Positions 35,750-47,888 are shown, counted from the first letter of the stretch. The stretch: 64,000 nt of DNA from Pyrus communis (GCF_963583255.1 NC_084819.1:10283471-10347470); one strand, 5' to 3'. Numbers and translations are program-made. Notes: a model not told the origin generated them from the letters alone.

Positions 35750-36635
35750 TGGTATTGTGAGCTCAGGTTTTTCTCGATCCTGGAGCCTTGGTGTTGAATT
35801 TGGTATTTTTCTGTCGCACCAAAAGGATTTCATATTGGAAATGAGCTCGATTTCTTACAACTATGGCGATCTATTGCTTTTTTTTTTTTACTTCAAGAAG
35901 AATCAGGTTCTGGTTTGTTTACTTTTCGACATGTTGATTGTAATCTGTTTGATTAGGTTATAGATCTGAATTCTGTTAAAACATTGAGACATGAAGGTGA
36001 AAATTTTCTATTCAAGAATTGTGATAGTTGTTCTGGCACGAAGTTATGTTCTTGTTGAAGTCTGATTGAGCATATTGATGTGTTATAATTTTGAGCACGA
36101 AGCTCTACTCATGTTGATTTTTGGTTAATTGATGAAGTTTGAGCACAAAGCTTATTACAATCTGTGAAATTCCTAAAATTGATAAATCTAGGGCACGAAG
36201 CTATGTCATTTTTATTCAACAATTGAACGAATTTGTTACCACAAAGCTGTTTGAAGGTTTTTTTTTGTGAGCACAAAGCTCTATATCAGTGAACTTTGTT
36301 GATTATGTTGGTTGATATGGCATCTACACCACTAAAGATTGAGGGTTTACTTGGCATGCTTACTATTTGGTTACAAGATATTAATTTTGGCAAATGGTCA
36401 TTTCAATTTCGATATGTGTTAGAAGGCTACAATCTATTTGATTGGCTATAATCTATTTGAGTACTTTGACGGTACGAATGTGTGTCCTCCTAAGTATGTG
36501 TTAACTTTGGAGCATGGGATTACAAAGGAAATTATTGATGCTTGTTGTGCGTGGACCAAAATTGATAAAGCTTTGATTAGTCTCTTGATTGCTACTTTGG
36601 GAGATGAAGTTATTAAGTATATTATTGGGAGTAAG

Positions 36636-36947
36636 TGTGACATCCCACATCGCCCAGGGGAGTGATCCTTATATGTATATTCTCATCCCTACCTAGTACG
36701 AGGCCTTTTGGGAGCTCACTAGCTTCGAGTTCCGTAGGAACTCCGAAGTTAAGCGAGAAGGGGGCTAGAGCAATCCCATGATGGGTGACCCACTGGGAAG
36801 TTGCTCGTGAGTTCCCAAAAACAAAACCCTGTGGGCGTGGTCGGAGCCCAAAGCGGACAATATCGTGCTACGGTGGTGGAGCGGGCCCGGGAAATGATCC
36901 GTCCCGGGCCGGGATGTGACAGATCCGCCCCGGGCCGGGATGTGACA
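36636..36947 (+). mobile_element. Cassandra solo LTR carrying a 5S rRNA-like domain
   Basis: Starts TGTGACATCCCACATCG and ends GGGATGTGACA, flanked by GTAAG at 36631-36635 and 36948-36952. 36709-36816 resembles 5S rRNA: AACTCCGAAGTTAAGCG (box A region) and GATGGGTGACCCACTGGGAA (box C region). A 5S domain inside an LTR is the mark of the Cassandra non-coding retrotransposons. A single LTR with a target duplication means the partner LTR was lost by recombination. A short GGGCCGGGATGTGACAGATC stretch is duplicated at the 3' end. Confidence 0.93.
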
Positions 36948-37290
36948 GTAAGAAAGATCATGAAGCTTGGACAAATTTATGTGATCGATATGCAATTGTC
37001 TCTCGTGCTCGGATCAATCATCTGAAGACCGAGTTGCATACAATCAAGAAGGGAGCAAACACTATCGAGAAGTATCTTCTTAAGCTCAAACATTTGAAGG
37101 ATCCATTACTTGCTACAAGAGAAACTATCTCTGATAATAATCTCATTGTTGTTACACTAGCGGGTCTACCTGCTAAATACAACATGATCGCACAGTGATT
37201 GTCGCAAGAGAGTCTCCTATCACTCTAAAGGAATTTCATGCACAACTGCTTAGTGTTGAGAAGACTGTTGAAGACTCACAGAGTTCTACT

Positions 37291-38144
37291 TAGGGATGGG
37301 CAAATACCCATTGGTTATGGGTAACCACGGTTACCCGCCCATTTAAATTAAACGGTTACGGTTATAGGTAACCGTTTAGATAAATAAACGGTTATGGGTA
37401 TAACCGCGGTTATAAATGGGTAACCGTTTACCCATTTATTTTATATATGTAAAATTAACACAAACTATATTCTCGATCGAATAATACTTAGCACCCAATA
37501 AATTAGCAAGGAATTTCATCGGTCCTTCTCTCAATAACACTGCTATAGGAATATGATTCTTATCAATAAGGAATTCGCCAAATTAATTTAAATTCCTTGC
37601 GGGTAACCGTGAAATTGACAAAAATGCTTTGAAAAAAATGTCTTCTAAACAATTTTTGTAACCCAATAATTCCTAGCAAATATTATATTTACCTTCATTG
37701 GTAATAGTTAAAAATATCGTTTGTAAACTATTATTTCAATTATTGGAAATGTAAAAGGACTTAAAAAATTAAAATACGGAAATGTATGATGAATGTACCT
37801 ATAACGGTGTTTAATTGTTAAAAAAAAAATTATGACAATTTTTTTTTTAAAATTTTCAAGTTGTTAAAAAACATGTAGACGGGTGAAAAAGGGGTAATGG
37901 TAAAAAAAGAAAAGAAAAAAGATAAACGGGTTAAAAAGGGTAAATAGGTAAACGGGTATTAAACGGTTACGGTTAAATGGATATGTGGTTATGGGTATGG
38001 TTAACCGTTTATAAATGGTTATGGGTATGCGTATAACTGTTTAGGCAATTACCCAACGGGTAAACGGTTATGCGGGTATGAGCATAAATGGTTATGGGTA
38101 AATAGCCGCGGTTACCCGCCCGCCATAACTGTTGCCCATCCTTA
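37291..38144. mobile_element. hAT-type non-autonomous element
   Basis: Ends TAGGGATGGGCAAAT and GTTGCCCATCCTTA are inverted repeats, flanked by the 8-bp duplication GTTCTACT at 37283-37290 and 38145-38152, as for hAT elements. Inside are many copies of GGTTACGGTTA/GGTTATGGGTA motifs and no protein frame. It sits in the copia gag region. Confidence 0.9.
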
Positions 38145-38740
38145 GTTCTACTCCATGTTTGATGTTTGACTTGTATTGTCAGGGAGAATTTTCCAATGCA
38201 GGGGCAATAGACAATTTTATCAAGGAGTGTCTTCGAATATTGGAGTAAATGGACAGTTTTATCAAGGGGAGTCTTCTAATCAAAATGGTGTGCAATTTAA
38301 TGGTGGTACTGGATTTAAAGGTCAATTTTAGATGTCTAATAGCAATAATTTCAATCAAAGCAATGGCAACAATGGAGGGGGGAAATAATTAGTCCAATTC
38401 TAACAGGAATTCTGGAGGTTTTAATGGTGGTTTCGATGGTCCTAGGTACAATTCTAGACTAAGGTTTAACGGAGGAAACAAAAAAAGTAGAGGTTTTTCG
38501 GGATCTACTGGAATTTCATTCCAATAGAGGTTCATCTTAGACTAATTGGAATGGGAATTCAAGGCAAAAATCTACCATCATACTAGAATGCTAGATTTTT
38601 AGTAAAAGAGGTCATACAACCCCAAACTGTTATTACAACAATGAACAACCATATGCAACTACTTATAATATTCCTTAGTGTCAAATTTGTGGTAAAAGAT
38701 GCCACACTGCATTGAATTGCTTCCACAGTAACAACTATGC

Positions 38741-41700
38741 TTTTCAAGGTGCAAATCCACCTCCATCTATCACTACTATGATTGCCAACTCTTCTTCTGA
38801 TTTCAGTACACACCAAGCTTGGATAATGGACACTGGTGCAACCCACCACATGATAGGAGATATGACTGACTTGAGTATGATTACATCATTTGAGAGAGGT
38901 CAAAATATTATAGTGGGGAATGGAGAGTGTCTTCCAATGAAAAATACTGGTTAACCTCTATTAAAACTTTATCTAAACATCTACATCTCCTTACTATTTT
39001 ACATGTGCCACATCTAGCTGCTAGTTTATTATTTGTCTATATACTTTGTAGAAATAATAATTGCTCTGTAATCCTTAATGAATTTGGTTTCTGGGTGCGA
39101 GACAAGGCAACAAAGACCATTCTAATGAGAGGAATGAGTAAAGGGGGTTTGTATCACATTCCAAAGTCACCGTTTTTCAACTACAATAAGTTGTTAGAGT
39201 ATTCACCTAAAGATTTTCTAGGGAAGGTTATGAAAACTTCTTTATGGCATCAAAGACTAGGACACCCTAGTATTGAAATTCTACGTAGTATGTTGTCTCA
39301 TTCCAAAGTTTCATATACATTAGATGTTAACAAACATGTGTGTAACTATTGTCTAAGTGGGAAAATGTCTAGGCAATTGTCTACTTCCAGTACACATGTA
39401 TCAGTAAAACCATTTGAAAGGATAAGTTATGATGTTTGGGGATCATCACCAGTTGTCTTTGTTGAAGGATATAAATACTATGTGAGTTTCATTGATAATT
39501 TCTCAAAGTTTACTTGGATAATTCCCTTGGCTTATAAGTCTGAAGTGTTCTCTATGTGTTGAACAGTTTTATGCCTTTATTAAGAACCATTTTCAAGCCA
39601 ATGAGAAATTTTTTCAGTCTGATGGTGGTGGTGAATACAAGACTTTGATGTTTAAGAAGTTTTTAGACTTAAATGAGATTATTCACTTGGTTTCTTGTCC
39701 ATATACCCCTCAGCAAAATGAAATTGCTGAGAGGAAACATAGGCATATTATAGAAACCTCAAAACCTTCCTTTCAGCTACACAATTACCTCATAACTTTT
39801 GGTTTCATGCTTGTTCTTATGCTATTTTTCTGATAAATAGGATGCCCTACAAAACCTTAGGCATGCAGTCTACATTTTTTTTTTTTTAATAATTTTTGGT
39901 GTTCATCTAGAGTTGAGCTCTATGAAAGTCTTTGGTACTGCTGTCTATCCTTACTTTAGACCCTATGCCTCAAATAAATAAGAACCAAGAACTTATCAAT
40001 GTGTATTTTTTGGGTATGCTTTAGGGTATAAAGGTGTAATCTACTATCATCAGTTTAAGAAAAGGAGATTCATGTCTCGACATGTTATCCATGATGAAAC
40101 AATGTTTCCCTTTCATGTTACTTCCAATACATCATCTTTACAACAGTCATCTTATTCATCCGAGAACCATCCAGTGATTGTGCATTTTGTGTTGCCTTAC
40201 TCATCTACTTCTAGGGCTCTATCTTGTACTAATACCAGTACTTCATGAGTGAGTGGGAATAATACAGATTTGAATGCACAAGTTTCAGACATATAGTTAT
40301 CAAGTGAGTCAATGTCATCACATAATCATGCTTTTAATAAGTTATCTTCATGGCATTCAAGTTGTGTAGTTCAAGATTATGGAATTAGTGCTTCAACACA
40401 AACCTCACAACAACAAACTCTTCATCTCTCAACTTCGTCGGATTCTTTATTGCCTGTCCACAATCCAAACCAACCTAAGGTAATTTTAAACCTTGACTCT
40501 TCTGATGCCTTTTGTCACATCCTGACCCAGGCCCTCACCATATCCTGGGCTTGACTCCACCGTAGCACGATATTGTCCGCTTTGGGCCTCAACTACGCCC
40601 TCAGGGTCTTGTTTCTAGGAACTCACAAGTAACTTCCTAGTGGGTCACCCATCTTGGGATTGTTCTCGTGCGCTACTCGCTTGACTTCGAAGTTCCAATG
40701 GAACCTGAAGCCAGTGAGCTCCCAAAAGGCCTCATACTATGTAGAGATGGGAATATACATATAAGACTTACAGGATCCACTCTCCTGAGCGATGTGGGAT
40801 GTTACAATCCTCCCCCCTTAGGGCCCGACGTCTTCGTCGGCACACATCCGGCCAGGGATTGTCTCTGATACCAAATTGTCACATCTTGGCCCAGGTCCCC
40901 ACTACATCCCAGGCTTAACTCCACCGTAGCACGATATTGTCCGCTTTGGGCCCCTACCACACTCTCACGGTTTTGTTTCTAGGAATTCACAAGCAACTTC
41001 CTAGTGGGTCACCCATCTTGGGATTGCTCTCACGCACTACTCGCTTTACTTCGGAGTTCCAATGGAACCCGAAGCCAGTGAGCTCCCAAAAGGCCTCGTA
41101 CTAGGTAGAGATGAGAATATACATATAAGGCTTACATGATCTACTCCCTTGGATGATGTGGGATGTTACACCTCTCCTATCTCTGGTGATCATAATTCAC
41201 AGCTTGTTATTTCTATGCATCCCATGCAAACTAGACTTAAGTCTGGTGTGATTTCTCGAAAAGATTATAGTTCATTTGTTGCTTCTATATCTACTCCTAT
41301 TGCTAGTGATTCTCCGCTATATGATGATGTTATTTTCTAGGGATACACTGTTGTGCTTACTATTATTGATTCTTGTGAGCCAAATTTTTTAAATAAGTTG
41401 TTCAACATTTTCATTGGAGGGATGTTATGAGTGAAGAATATGCTGCCCTTCAAAAGTAAAGCACTTGGGAGTTGGTACCTCCATCTACTAATAGAAACAT
41501 TATAGGTAGCAAGTGGGTTTACAAAATTAAGAATGATCAAAATGGTAAGATTTCTTGAAATAAAGCACATTTGATTGCTCAAGGTTATAGTCAAGAGCAC
41601 GATTTAGACTATGATGACCCTTTTAGCCCTGTTGTAAGAATAACACAGTTTGAGTTATTCTTGCTCTTGCTGTAGCACACAAGTGGTCATTTAAGCAGTT

Positions 41701-42835
41701 GGATGTTAAAAACACCTTTCTACATGGTGATTTACAAGAAGAGGTGTTTATGAAACCAACCTCAGGGCTTTCAAGATTCTAGTAATCCTGATTATGGTTG
41801 TAAGCTTGTTAAATCACTCTATGGACTTAAACAAGATCCTCAAGCATGGAACCCTATATTTACCACTTATTTGCCTAACTTGAGATTTGTAATGTCTGAA
41901 TCGAATACCAATTTATTTTTTAAGACACAGGATCATGATGTTGTTATTCTGTTGCTCTATGTTGATGATATAATCTTCACCGGTTCAAATTCTGATTTGG
42001 TTCAACATGTTATTGCTAATTTAGGCACTGTATTTGATATGAAAGATATGGGATTGCTTACTTACTTCTTGGAGTTTCAGATTACCTATAAACCAAATGA
42101 GGATTTGTTTATTTCATAGTTTAAGTATGTGAAGAATCTTATCAAGAAAGCTTCCATGGAATCATGCAAATCTTGTCCAACACTTTGTAAGCCTCACACT
42201 TAGCTTCTTAAAGATGAGGGAGAAACCTATATCTGATCCAACATAATTTTGTAGCATGGTTGGTGCATTGTAGTACCTTACATTCACTAAGCTTGATGTC
42301 GCGTTTGCTGTCAACTATGCTTGCCAGTTCATGGCACGTCCTACTGATTCACATTTTGCTATGGTAAAGAGAATAATGAGATATCTCCAAGGTACAATTG
42401 AGTATGGCTTGACTTATTCAACTTCCGGAACTATGGATTTGATTGCATATAGTGATGCAGATTGGGCATTAGACATTAATACTCGAAAAGTCCACTATTG
42501 GCTATGTTGTTTTCTTGGGATCTAATCCAGTGTCATGGTAGTCTAAGAAGCAAAGTAGCGTTTCTCATAGTTCTATTGAAGTTGAGTACAAAGCTTTGGC
42601 TAATACTGCAGCAGATGTTGCTTAGATTTGGTTTATCTTGAAAGACTTACAAGTGGTGATTCCTTCTCCTCCAATTTTACATTGTGATAATATATCCACT
42701 TTGGCTTTATGCTCCAATCCAGTATTCCATACGAGGATCAAGCATTTGGATAAGGATTTTCACTTTGTCCGTGAAAGAGCACAAAAGGGTGACTTAAAGG
42801 TTGCCTACATCTCGAAGCATGATCAGTTTTGTTGA
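38741..42835 (+). pseudogene. Copia pol (protease, integrase, RT, RNase H), broken
   Basis: Protease WIMDTGATHHM near 38820; GAG-pre-integrase HQRLGHPSIEILRSML with the H-H-C-C finger (CNYCLSGK) to 39365; integrase core with D in ISYDVWGSS, D in FFQSDGGGEYK and E in QQNEIAERKHRHI (39430-39740); reverse transcriptase WVYKIKNDQNGK near 41515, LVKSLYGLKQ near 41810 and YVDD at 41958-41969 intact; RNase H YSDADW near 42450 and HCDNISTLAL near 42680, ending near 42835. Numerous stops and frame changes and the nested Cassandra element at 40513-41170 make it non-functional. The order IN before RT is diagnostic of copia. Confidence 0.85.
40513..41170 (-). mobile_element. Complete Cassandra element (TRIM), two 294-bp LTRs
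   Basis: LTRs 40513-40806 and 40877-41170 enclose a 70-bp core. On the minus strand the core begins with a primer-binding site TTTGGTATCAGAGAC (initiator-Met type) and ends with a G-rich polypurine run. Each LTR contains a 5S-like domain (plus strand GTGGGTCACCCATCTTGGGA). The target duplication is imperfect, CCTTT (40508-40512) and CCTCT (41171-41175). It encodes no protein and depends on other elements for movement. Confidence 0.93.
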
Positions 42836-42924
42836 TGTATTAACCAAGGGTCATGGTCCTTCCTTCTTACAACATTGTTCCAATCTCAAATTGGGATTTC
42901 CTAGTTAAGATTGAGGGGGTATTA

Positions 42925-43154
42925 TGTTATATAGACAGGTGGCATAATCTCAACTGTACAAGTGTCATAATCTTGTGAGTCTAGTTAGTTAGGAGGTTGC
43001 TTAATCATTAAGTTTCCTACAAACTATATATAGTTTTTGAGCTATCCCTTTGTAACTAATTTATCTAGTTAAGTAATACAATTGATCTCTTTCTTTGACT
43101 TCTCTCTCTAAAACTTCATGGCTTCTTTGTTAAGCTTTCATAGTGTTGTTATCA
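42925..43154 (+). repeat. Copia 3' LTR
   Basis: Starts TGTTATATAGACAGG after the polypurine run and ends GTTGTTATCA; lacks about 17 bases present in the 5' LTR. Confidence 0.88.
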
Positions 43155-44060
43155 AGATCCTTTGATGTGACAAGCACTAGAACACAAATAGAACTCCAAA
43201 GCTAAACAAACTTCAACCCTGGCAACTAGGAATTCAATCACTTCAAAATCTACTTCATGAGAGACTTTATGCACAAAATCACCAATTAAACCGGTAAGGT
43301 AACACTCTTTGCATACAAGCAATGCCGAATCCGAAGAGAAATTTCAAAAGAAACAAATAATGACCAATACAATAAACTCTACGCACAAAACCACCGTCGA
43401 AACTATCAGTTGCATCAAAATAAATGCATCAATGCCACCATAAGACTTGAACAACAGACACAAGCCCAAAAGAGTAAATTCAACACGAACAAAAGCCGCA
43501 TTATAAACTAAAAAACCCACACCACAAAAATCATCCTATCTCTTGCCAAACTCGCACTACCAAACATGTTTACTATAAGTGGGATTGAAAAATGACAAAA
43601 TAAATAAGTGATAGAGAACTCAAATCTTAGCTAGCTTAGATAAAGACTTAGTCACTATAAGGGGGACTATTATCCACTACAATAAATTAGAAAAGTGAAA
43701 AGAGGGAGCGGAGGGGAGGAGGAAAAGCAAAATTGCTTCTCCTTCTTCCCCCTACGACGACATTTGCTTTGGGTTTTCTCTGGAGGCTAGGATTTTTTTT
43801 TTTACCATATGCATATTCTATTTTCAATAATTTCATATTGTTTTTATATGATTATGTATGTGCGCTAAGCAGGAATTTATAAGAAGACAAGTTCCTAGCC
43901 TTTATTTATGATTTGTTCAGACAGACCGACATGTTACACTAGACTCGATATTCACTCAAGAGCACTGAAGCATATAATTTCAATTTTATTTATGATCTAG
44001 TTAACAACATAACATGTTTACTATCTGACAACTCTTATAAAAGATGTGTTGATGTTCATT
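43155..44060. other. Intergenic DNA, no gene seen
   Basis: Nothing recognised; a short GA-rich patch lies at 43690-43740. Confidence 0.4.
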
Positions 44061-44064
44061 TCAC

Positions 44065-44680
44065 AGATTGGACACATGATTTTTTAGGAATGCGAAGTGT
44101 TCCACTAAAGGTGATTACCCCGTATAAGACGAAAGAATTAACACTTGATTTGGTGAAGAACAAAAACCCTTACCTGTATTAAAAAAAAAAAAAAGAAAAA
44201 AAAAATTAGGCCAACTCATAGTGGAGTTGACATACAGTCCTTTAATAGGAAAATGGAAACTACAGAGGACCTTTGAAACGGATCTATGGAATTAAGAGCC
44301 GAAACGGATCTATGGAATTTTCATGTTTTTGGTCGCTTGAAGCAGTTGATTTGCCTTTGGGTAAAGTCCAACGAGCTGAAGATGTTTATGGCAAGAATCA
44401 TAGTAAACCGAACCTTTATACTTTGGTCAGCTTTGGAGCAGAAACTAAGATAACCAAGGTAAGCATATTAATTAGCACTCCTAAGCACCTCATATATCTC
44501 GTTTTCGCAGAAAATTGTTATGTATACCAGTTAAAGGGAAATGTTCTTTGCAGGGCTTTACTACAGTGGCAAACAACAATAATGTTTATACACTTTGGTG
44601 TAAGTTTGATCACTATTGATCCTCGTTTGTCAAAAAACAAAAACAAAGAAAAGCTCGCTGAAGGAGAAGATCCACAATGA
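44065..44680 (+). pseudogene. Synaptotagmin-like gene remnant
   Basis: After an acceptor-like TTTCACAG at 44057-44064 the plus strand reads FLGMRSVPLKVITPYKTKEL and LDLVKNKNP, which resembles the end of the first C2 domain of plant synaptotagmins (G-M-x-x-V-x-L-K-x-L-T-P). After an A-rich break, VQRAEDVYGKNHSKPN (near 44370) resembles the start of the second C2 domain (SAEDVEGKHHTNPY in the plant family), and ends GAETKITK before a donor GTAAGC at 44460. The parts are in one frame only in pieces, with stops in the A-rich join, and nothing more of the protein is seen. The open frame 44273-44680 is therefore taken as a relic, not a gene. Confidence 0.5.
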
Positions 44681-44699
44681 AGTAAAGAGTAGGAGAAGA

Positions 44700-46929
44700 T
44701 TTGGTTTTCGTCGATAGGTTAGTTCTTTTACCATATTCTCTTAATCATTTTAGGTTTATTATTTATTGAACTAAAACCATCTAATTTCTACTATTTATTT
44801 AGTGATGTGGTATACAATGGCACATTAGAGGGAAGTACAATTTGATAAACTCAAAAAATGGAGTAATTTCATAACACTATGTTTGTATGAAGAAATTTAA
44901 GATTACTAAAGAATTTTAAAATGACAGAAATTGAAATGACGGAATTTATTTTCTAGAATTTGTGATTTTTTTTGTTTGGTTAACCTAAAAGAACAATGGA
45001 GAATACGGAATTTATTATTTTTAAACTCTCAATTATAGAAATTGGGGAATAACACCTATCTACATGAAATTTAAACTTGGGAATTGGAGGTCCCAAATTC
45101 CAAGCTTTTTTCCACGGGAAAATTTTAAATTTCTATATTTATGAATCCAAACAAGGGAATTGGTGCATGTCAATTTAAAAATTCTGACTGTTATTTAAAT
45201 TCCAAGTTTATTTCCCTCATCTAATTGTAGTAGTAGAAGAGTTTTACTAGCAATTGTTTCCATTAATTGACTGAAAGTGTATGATTGATATCAATCAACC
45301 TAAGATGTGTAGATACAAGCAAAATCCATATTTTGTTTGTCGTGACTAGATTTTAAAACCACCTTGTTGTATAAGACGAAATCATTCATTATATGATTAG
45401 ATGCCGTATAGTGATATGAATGAAACTATATGTTTTTATTTACCAAATTGATTTTTCTTTTATTAGCTTGCTTTTGATCTAGAGGTTCTTCTATTTAATT
45501 TCTTTTTATAGAGCGATAACATATATGTATATGAGTTAAATAGTTAGTTGTTAGGAGGTGAGGAGAATCGATGAGAATTGAACCTGCACCAAGGACATGA
45601 TTGTTTTCCGCCACTATAGTAAAGTTTCATCTGCACTCTTTCTCTTGTTTTTGTAGATGTTTGTTGGGGGCGACTCGTAGTAGGGCTTCTTTGCCAACAA
45701 TTGCAAAATCGTCGACGTTTGTTGGTGCGGTCTTTTTCTCAAGGAGCCTCTACGATAATTCTTGAGCATGCAATGTTTTAATCCTCATGACTAGGGTTTA
45801 GGCTAAGTGTCTTCCATAATTGAAGAATCGTATTGTATGTGTTAGTAGTTGTAAGGTTGTGATGTTCTTTCGACATGTATAGTATCTTAAGTATTCTAAG
45901 AGAAACGTTTAACATGTCTGTTATATGTACGTTTTCTTATCATTTTTGATGAAATTTCTTTTGCTAAAAAGAAAAGCAGTAAAATATTGATTTGAAAATA
46001 CTTACATAAAGACTTATAGATTGCTCAATTAATACAACATAAAAAAGAAAATTCGACAAACTTAAATTCAGTTTCTATAATTAATACTTGGACAATTGGC
46101 TAAAATTTGTATGGTAACGTTTTACAAAATGATTTTTGGAAAAGTATATTAGAATACGAAAAATTTATAACGTTTTGCAAGTAGTTTGTAGCTCAGTTGA
46201 TTAAGAGCATTTGTTTGCCCTCTCAGTAGTTTAGATGAATTTAATATAGATTGTCCTATCGTTTGTAAAAAAAGGTATTTTAAAATATATATTAGAAATG
46301 AAAAGAGTAATTTTTTTTTTTTGCATTTTAATGATTTGAGAATGCGTATGATAGTTTAGTATGAGAAGAATCATTTAAGAAGAAAATGTCGGAAATGTGC
46401 CAGATACCATCATTTAAATGAAAAAAATAAAATAAAATTCATGTTTGCTAATGTTTTTCCTTCTTTTGTTAAAAACGAACGGCTAGGAAGCAAATAAATA
46501 TATAAAAACTCATATGGGGTTTAGGGATAGTCATGCTCTTGGCGGAGATTGTGGTGGGGATGGTAGTTGTAGCAAGATTGGTGCCAGTGGCAGTAGTGGT
46601 AGTGGCAGTAGTGGTTGGGGTGGCCTGGCAATGCTGTGGTGGCAATGGAGGGCACTAGTGGTGTAAGTGATGGTAGGAGTGGCGACAACCATGATGTAAT
46701 GGTGGTGAAAGGTATTTGTAATAATAATGGTTTGGTGAGAGTAACATAAACGGTGGATGTGGTGGTGGCAGAGATGGTGGCGGCGGCGGTGCTGAAGAGG
46801 TGCTACTAACTATACCAAACTAACAAACTTCAAAATATAGAGTTTAGCTTTATATATAACTGACCCAAATTGTTGGGACCAATTCTTTGTTTTTTTTTTT
46901 TTTTTTTTGATAATATGAAAATTATTTCT
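44700..46929. other. Intergenic DNA with SINE remnants and a GTG-rich tract
   Basis: No gene. 45545-45640 (minus) has a B-box GGTTCAATTCTC and a head CTTTACTATAGTGGCGG. 46190-46280 (plus) begins like a tRNA A-box (TAGCTCAGTTGATTAAGAGC). 46545-46800 is a GGT/GTG-rich low-complexity tract. Confidence 0.45.
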
Positions 46930-46945
46930 TTATATTCTAACTTTT

Positions 46946-47101
46946 TTTTTGAACAAGCGTTATTATCCACCGGAGAGATAATAGACTTAGCCTCACAATA
47001 GGCTAGCAATAATGTGATTCAAATTCGTCTTTAACGAAAATTGAACCTAAGACCTTTTACTTACAAGTAAAATACCACTAAACCATAGTACTAAGTGGTT
47101 A
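46946..47101 (-). mobile_element. SINE, family A copy with 16-bp target duplication
   Basis: Flanked by TTATATTCTAACTTTT (46930-46945) and TTATATTTTAACTTTT (47102-47117). On the minus strand it begins CCACTTAGTACTATGG (A-box-like), has AGGTTCAATTTTCG (B-box) and ends in GATAATAACGCTTGTTC plus A run. Related to 51563-51743. Confidence 0.85.
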
Positions 47102-47144
47102 TTATATTTTAACTTTTAAGTAAACATGAATTTAGGTTTTGAGT

Positions 47145-47655
47145 TCAGCTTGGGTAACCAACGGAGCACATCTACACAGAAAATGGATTGAATCCATCTT
47201 GGACTTCAAACATGGTCTCCACACTTCCAACTAGTTCCAAGTCAACAGTGCCAATGAGGGGTTTTAAAGCTTATATTTTAAGCTTTATTGAATGGATTGA
47301 AGATGGTCTTACGGGGGAGAAAATAATCGGTGAGAATTGAACCCGCACAAGGGACATAATTGTTTTCCACTATTATGGTAAAGCGTCGTCTGCACTCTTC
47401 CTATTATTTTTGTATTTTAAAAGAAGCAATAAAAGTAATGTAAAAAAAAAAAAAACAAAAAAAAAAATCCCTGCGGCAAAAAAAGGCAAGAGAAAAAACC
47501 CTAGCCGTCGACATGTGCCCTTAGCGTTTTAAATTTGAGCTTGGGTAACCAACAGAGCCCATCTATGCAGAAAATGGATTGAGCCCAGCCCATCTTGGAC
47601 TTTCAAATGAGGTCTCCACACTTCCAACTAGTTCCAAGTCCACAGTGCTAATTGG
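47145..47655 (+). promoter_or_regulatory. Duplicated upstream segment of the cp29 gene
   Basis: About 120 bp at 47145-47265 (AGCTTGGGTAACCAACGGAG to CCAAGTCAACAGTGCCAAT) recurs at 47539-47653 with about 10% difference. Between them lies a SINE-like insert (47315-47420, minus strand B-box GGTTCAATTCTC). The nearer copy ends about 235 bp before the cp29 ATG, so it belongs to the promoter or leader. Confidence 0.7.
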
Positions 47656-47888
47656 CAAGGCAATAGAAATATCTTATGCCCTCTTTTATCCTCATCTCTG
47701 CCCTCCCCATCTAATATCTCACATCTCCCTCAACAGCTGGCAACTACTATCTGAAATCAACGGCCATGATCTAGCACCAAGTGGGCAAAGTGGGCAATGG
47801 TCATAACACACCAGCTTCTCTAAGATCCTCTTTCTTCTTTGCAACCTTATCTGTAAAGAGGCAAAACCAGAAGCAGAGCAAAACCACC

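Larger units (their letters stand above)
36317..38740 (+). pseudogene. Copia gag region, interrupted
   Basis: Begins MASTPLKIEGLLGMLTIWLQ. A stop follows after about 35 codons, then gag-like YNLFEYFDGTNVCPPKYVL (near 36443), TKEIIDACCAWTKIDKAL, and, beyond the first nested element, LKTELHTIKKG-type sequence near 37030. A zinc knuckle CQICGKRCHTALNC lies at 38679-38720. Two foreign insertions (36636-36947, 37291-38144) and several stops break it. Confidence 0.75.
35503..43154 (+). mobile_element. Ty1/copia LTR retrotransposon, decayed, with three nested insertions
   Basis: Two LTRs (35503-35749, 42925-43154) flank a primer-binding site TGGTATTGTGAGC just after the 5' LTR (compare initiator-Met TGGTATCAGAGC), gag, protease, integrase, reverse transcriptase and RNase H in copia order, and a polypurine run GATTGAGGGGG before the 3' LTR. 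The LTRs differ by about a dozen substitutions and one deletion of about 17 bases, so insertion is not recent. Possible target duplication GGATC/AGATC (35493, 43155) would need the LTR to start five bases earlier. Confidence 0.9.

Noticed and set aside
36709..36816. 5S rRNA-like sequence (also at about 40621-40730 and 40985-41095)
   Set aside because: It lies within Cassandra LTRs with target duplications, and the flanks are LTR, not a 5S tandem array; not an rRNA gene.
44273..44680. 135-residue open frame as a real gene
   Set aside because: It crosses an apparent donor site at 44460, and only short parts resemble synaptotagmin; no start context or further exons.
46187..46210. tRNA gene suggested by TAGCTCAGTTGATTAAGAGC
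   Set aside because: Only an A-box-like half is present, with no acceptor stem or T-arm; a SINE head is more likely.
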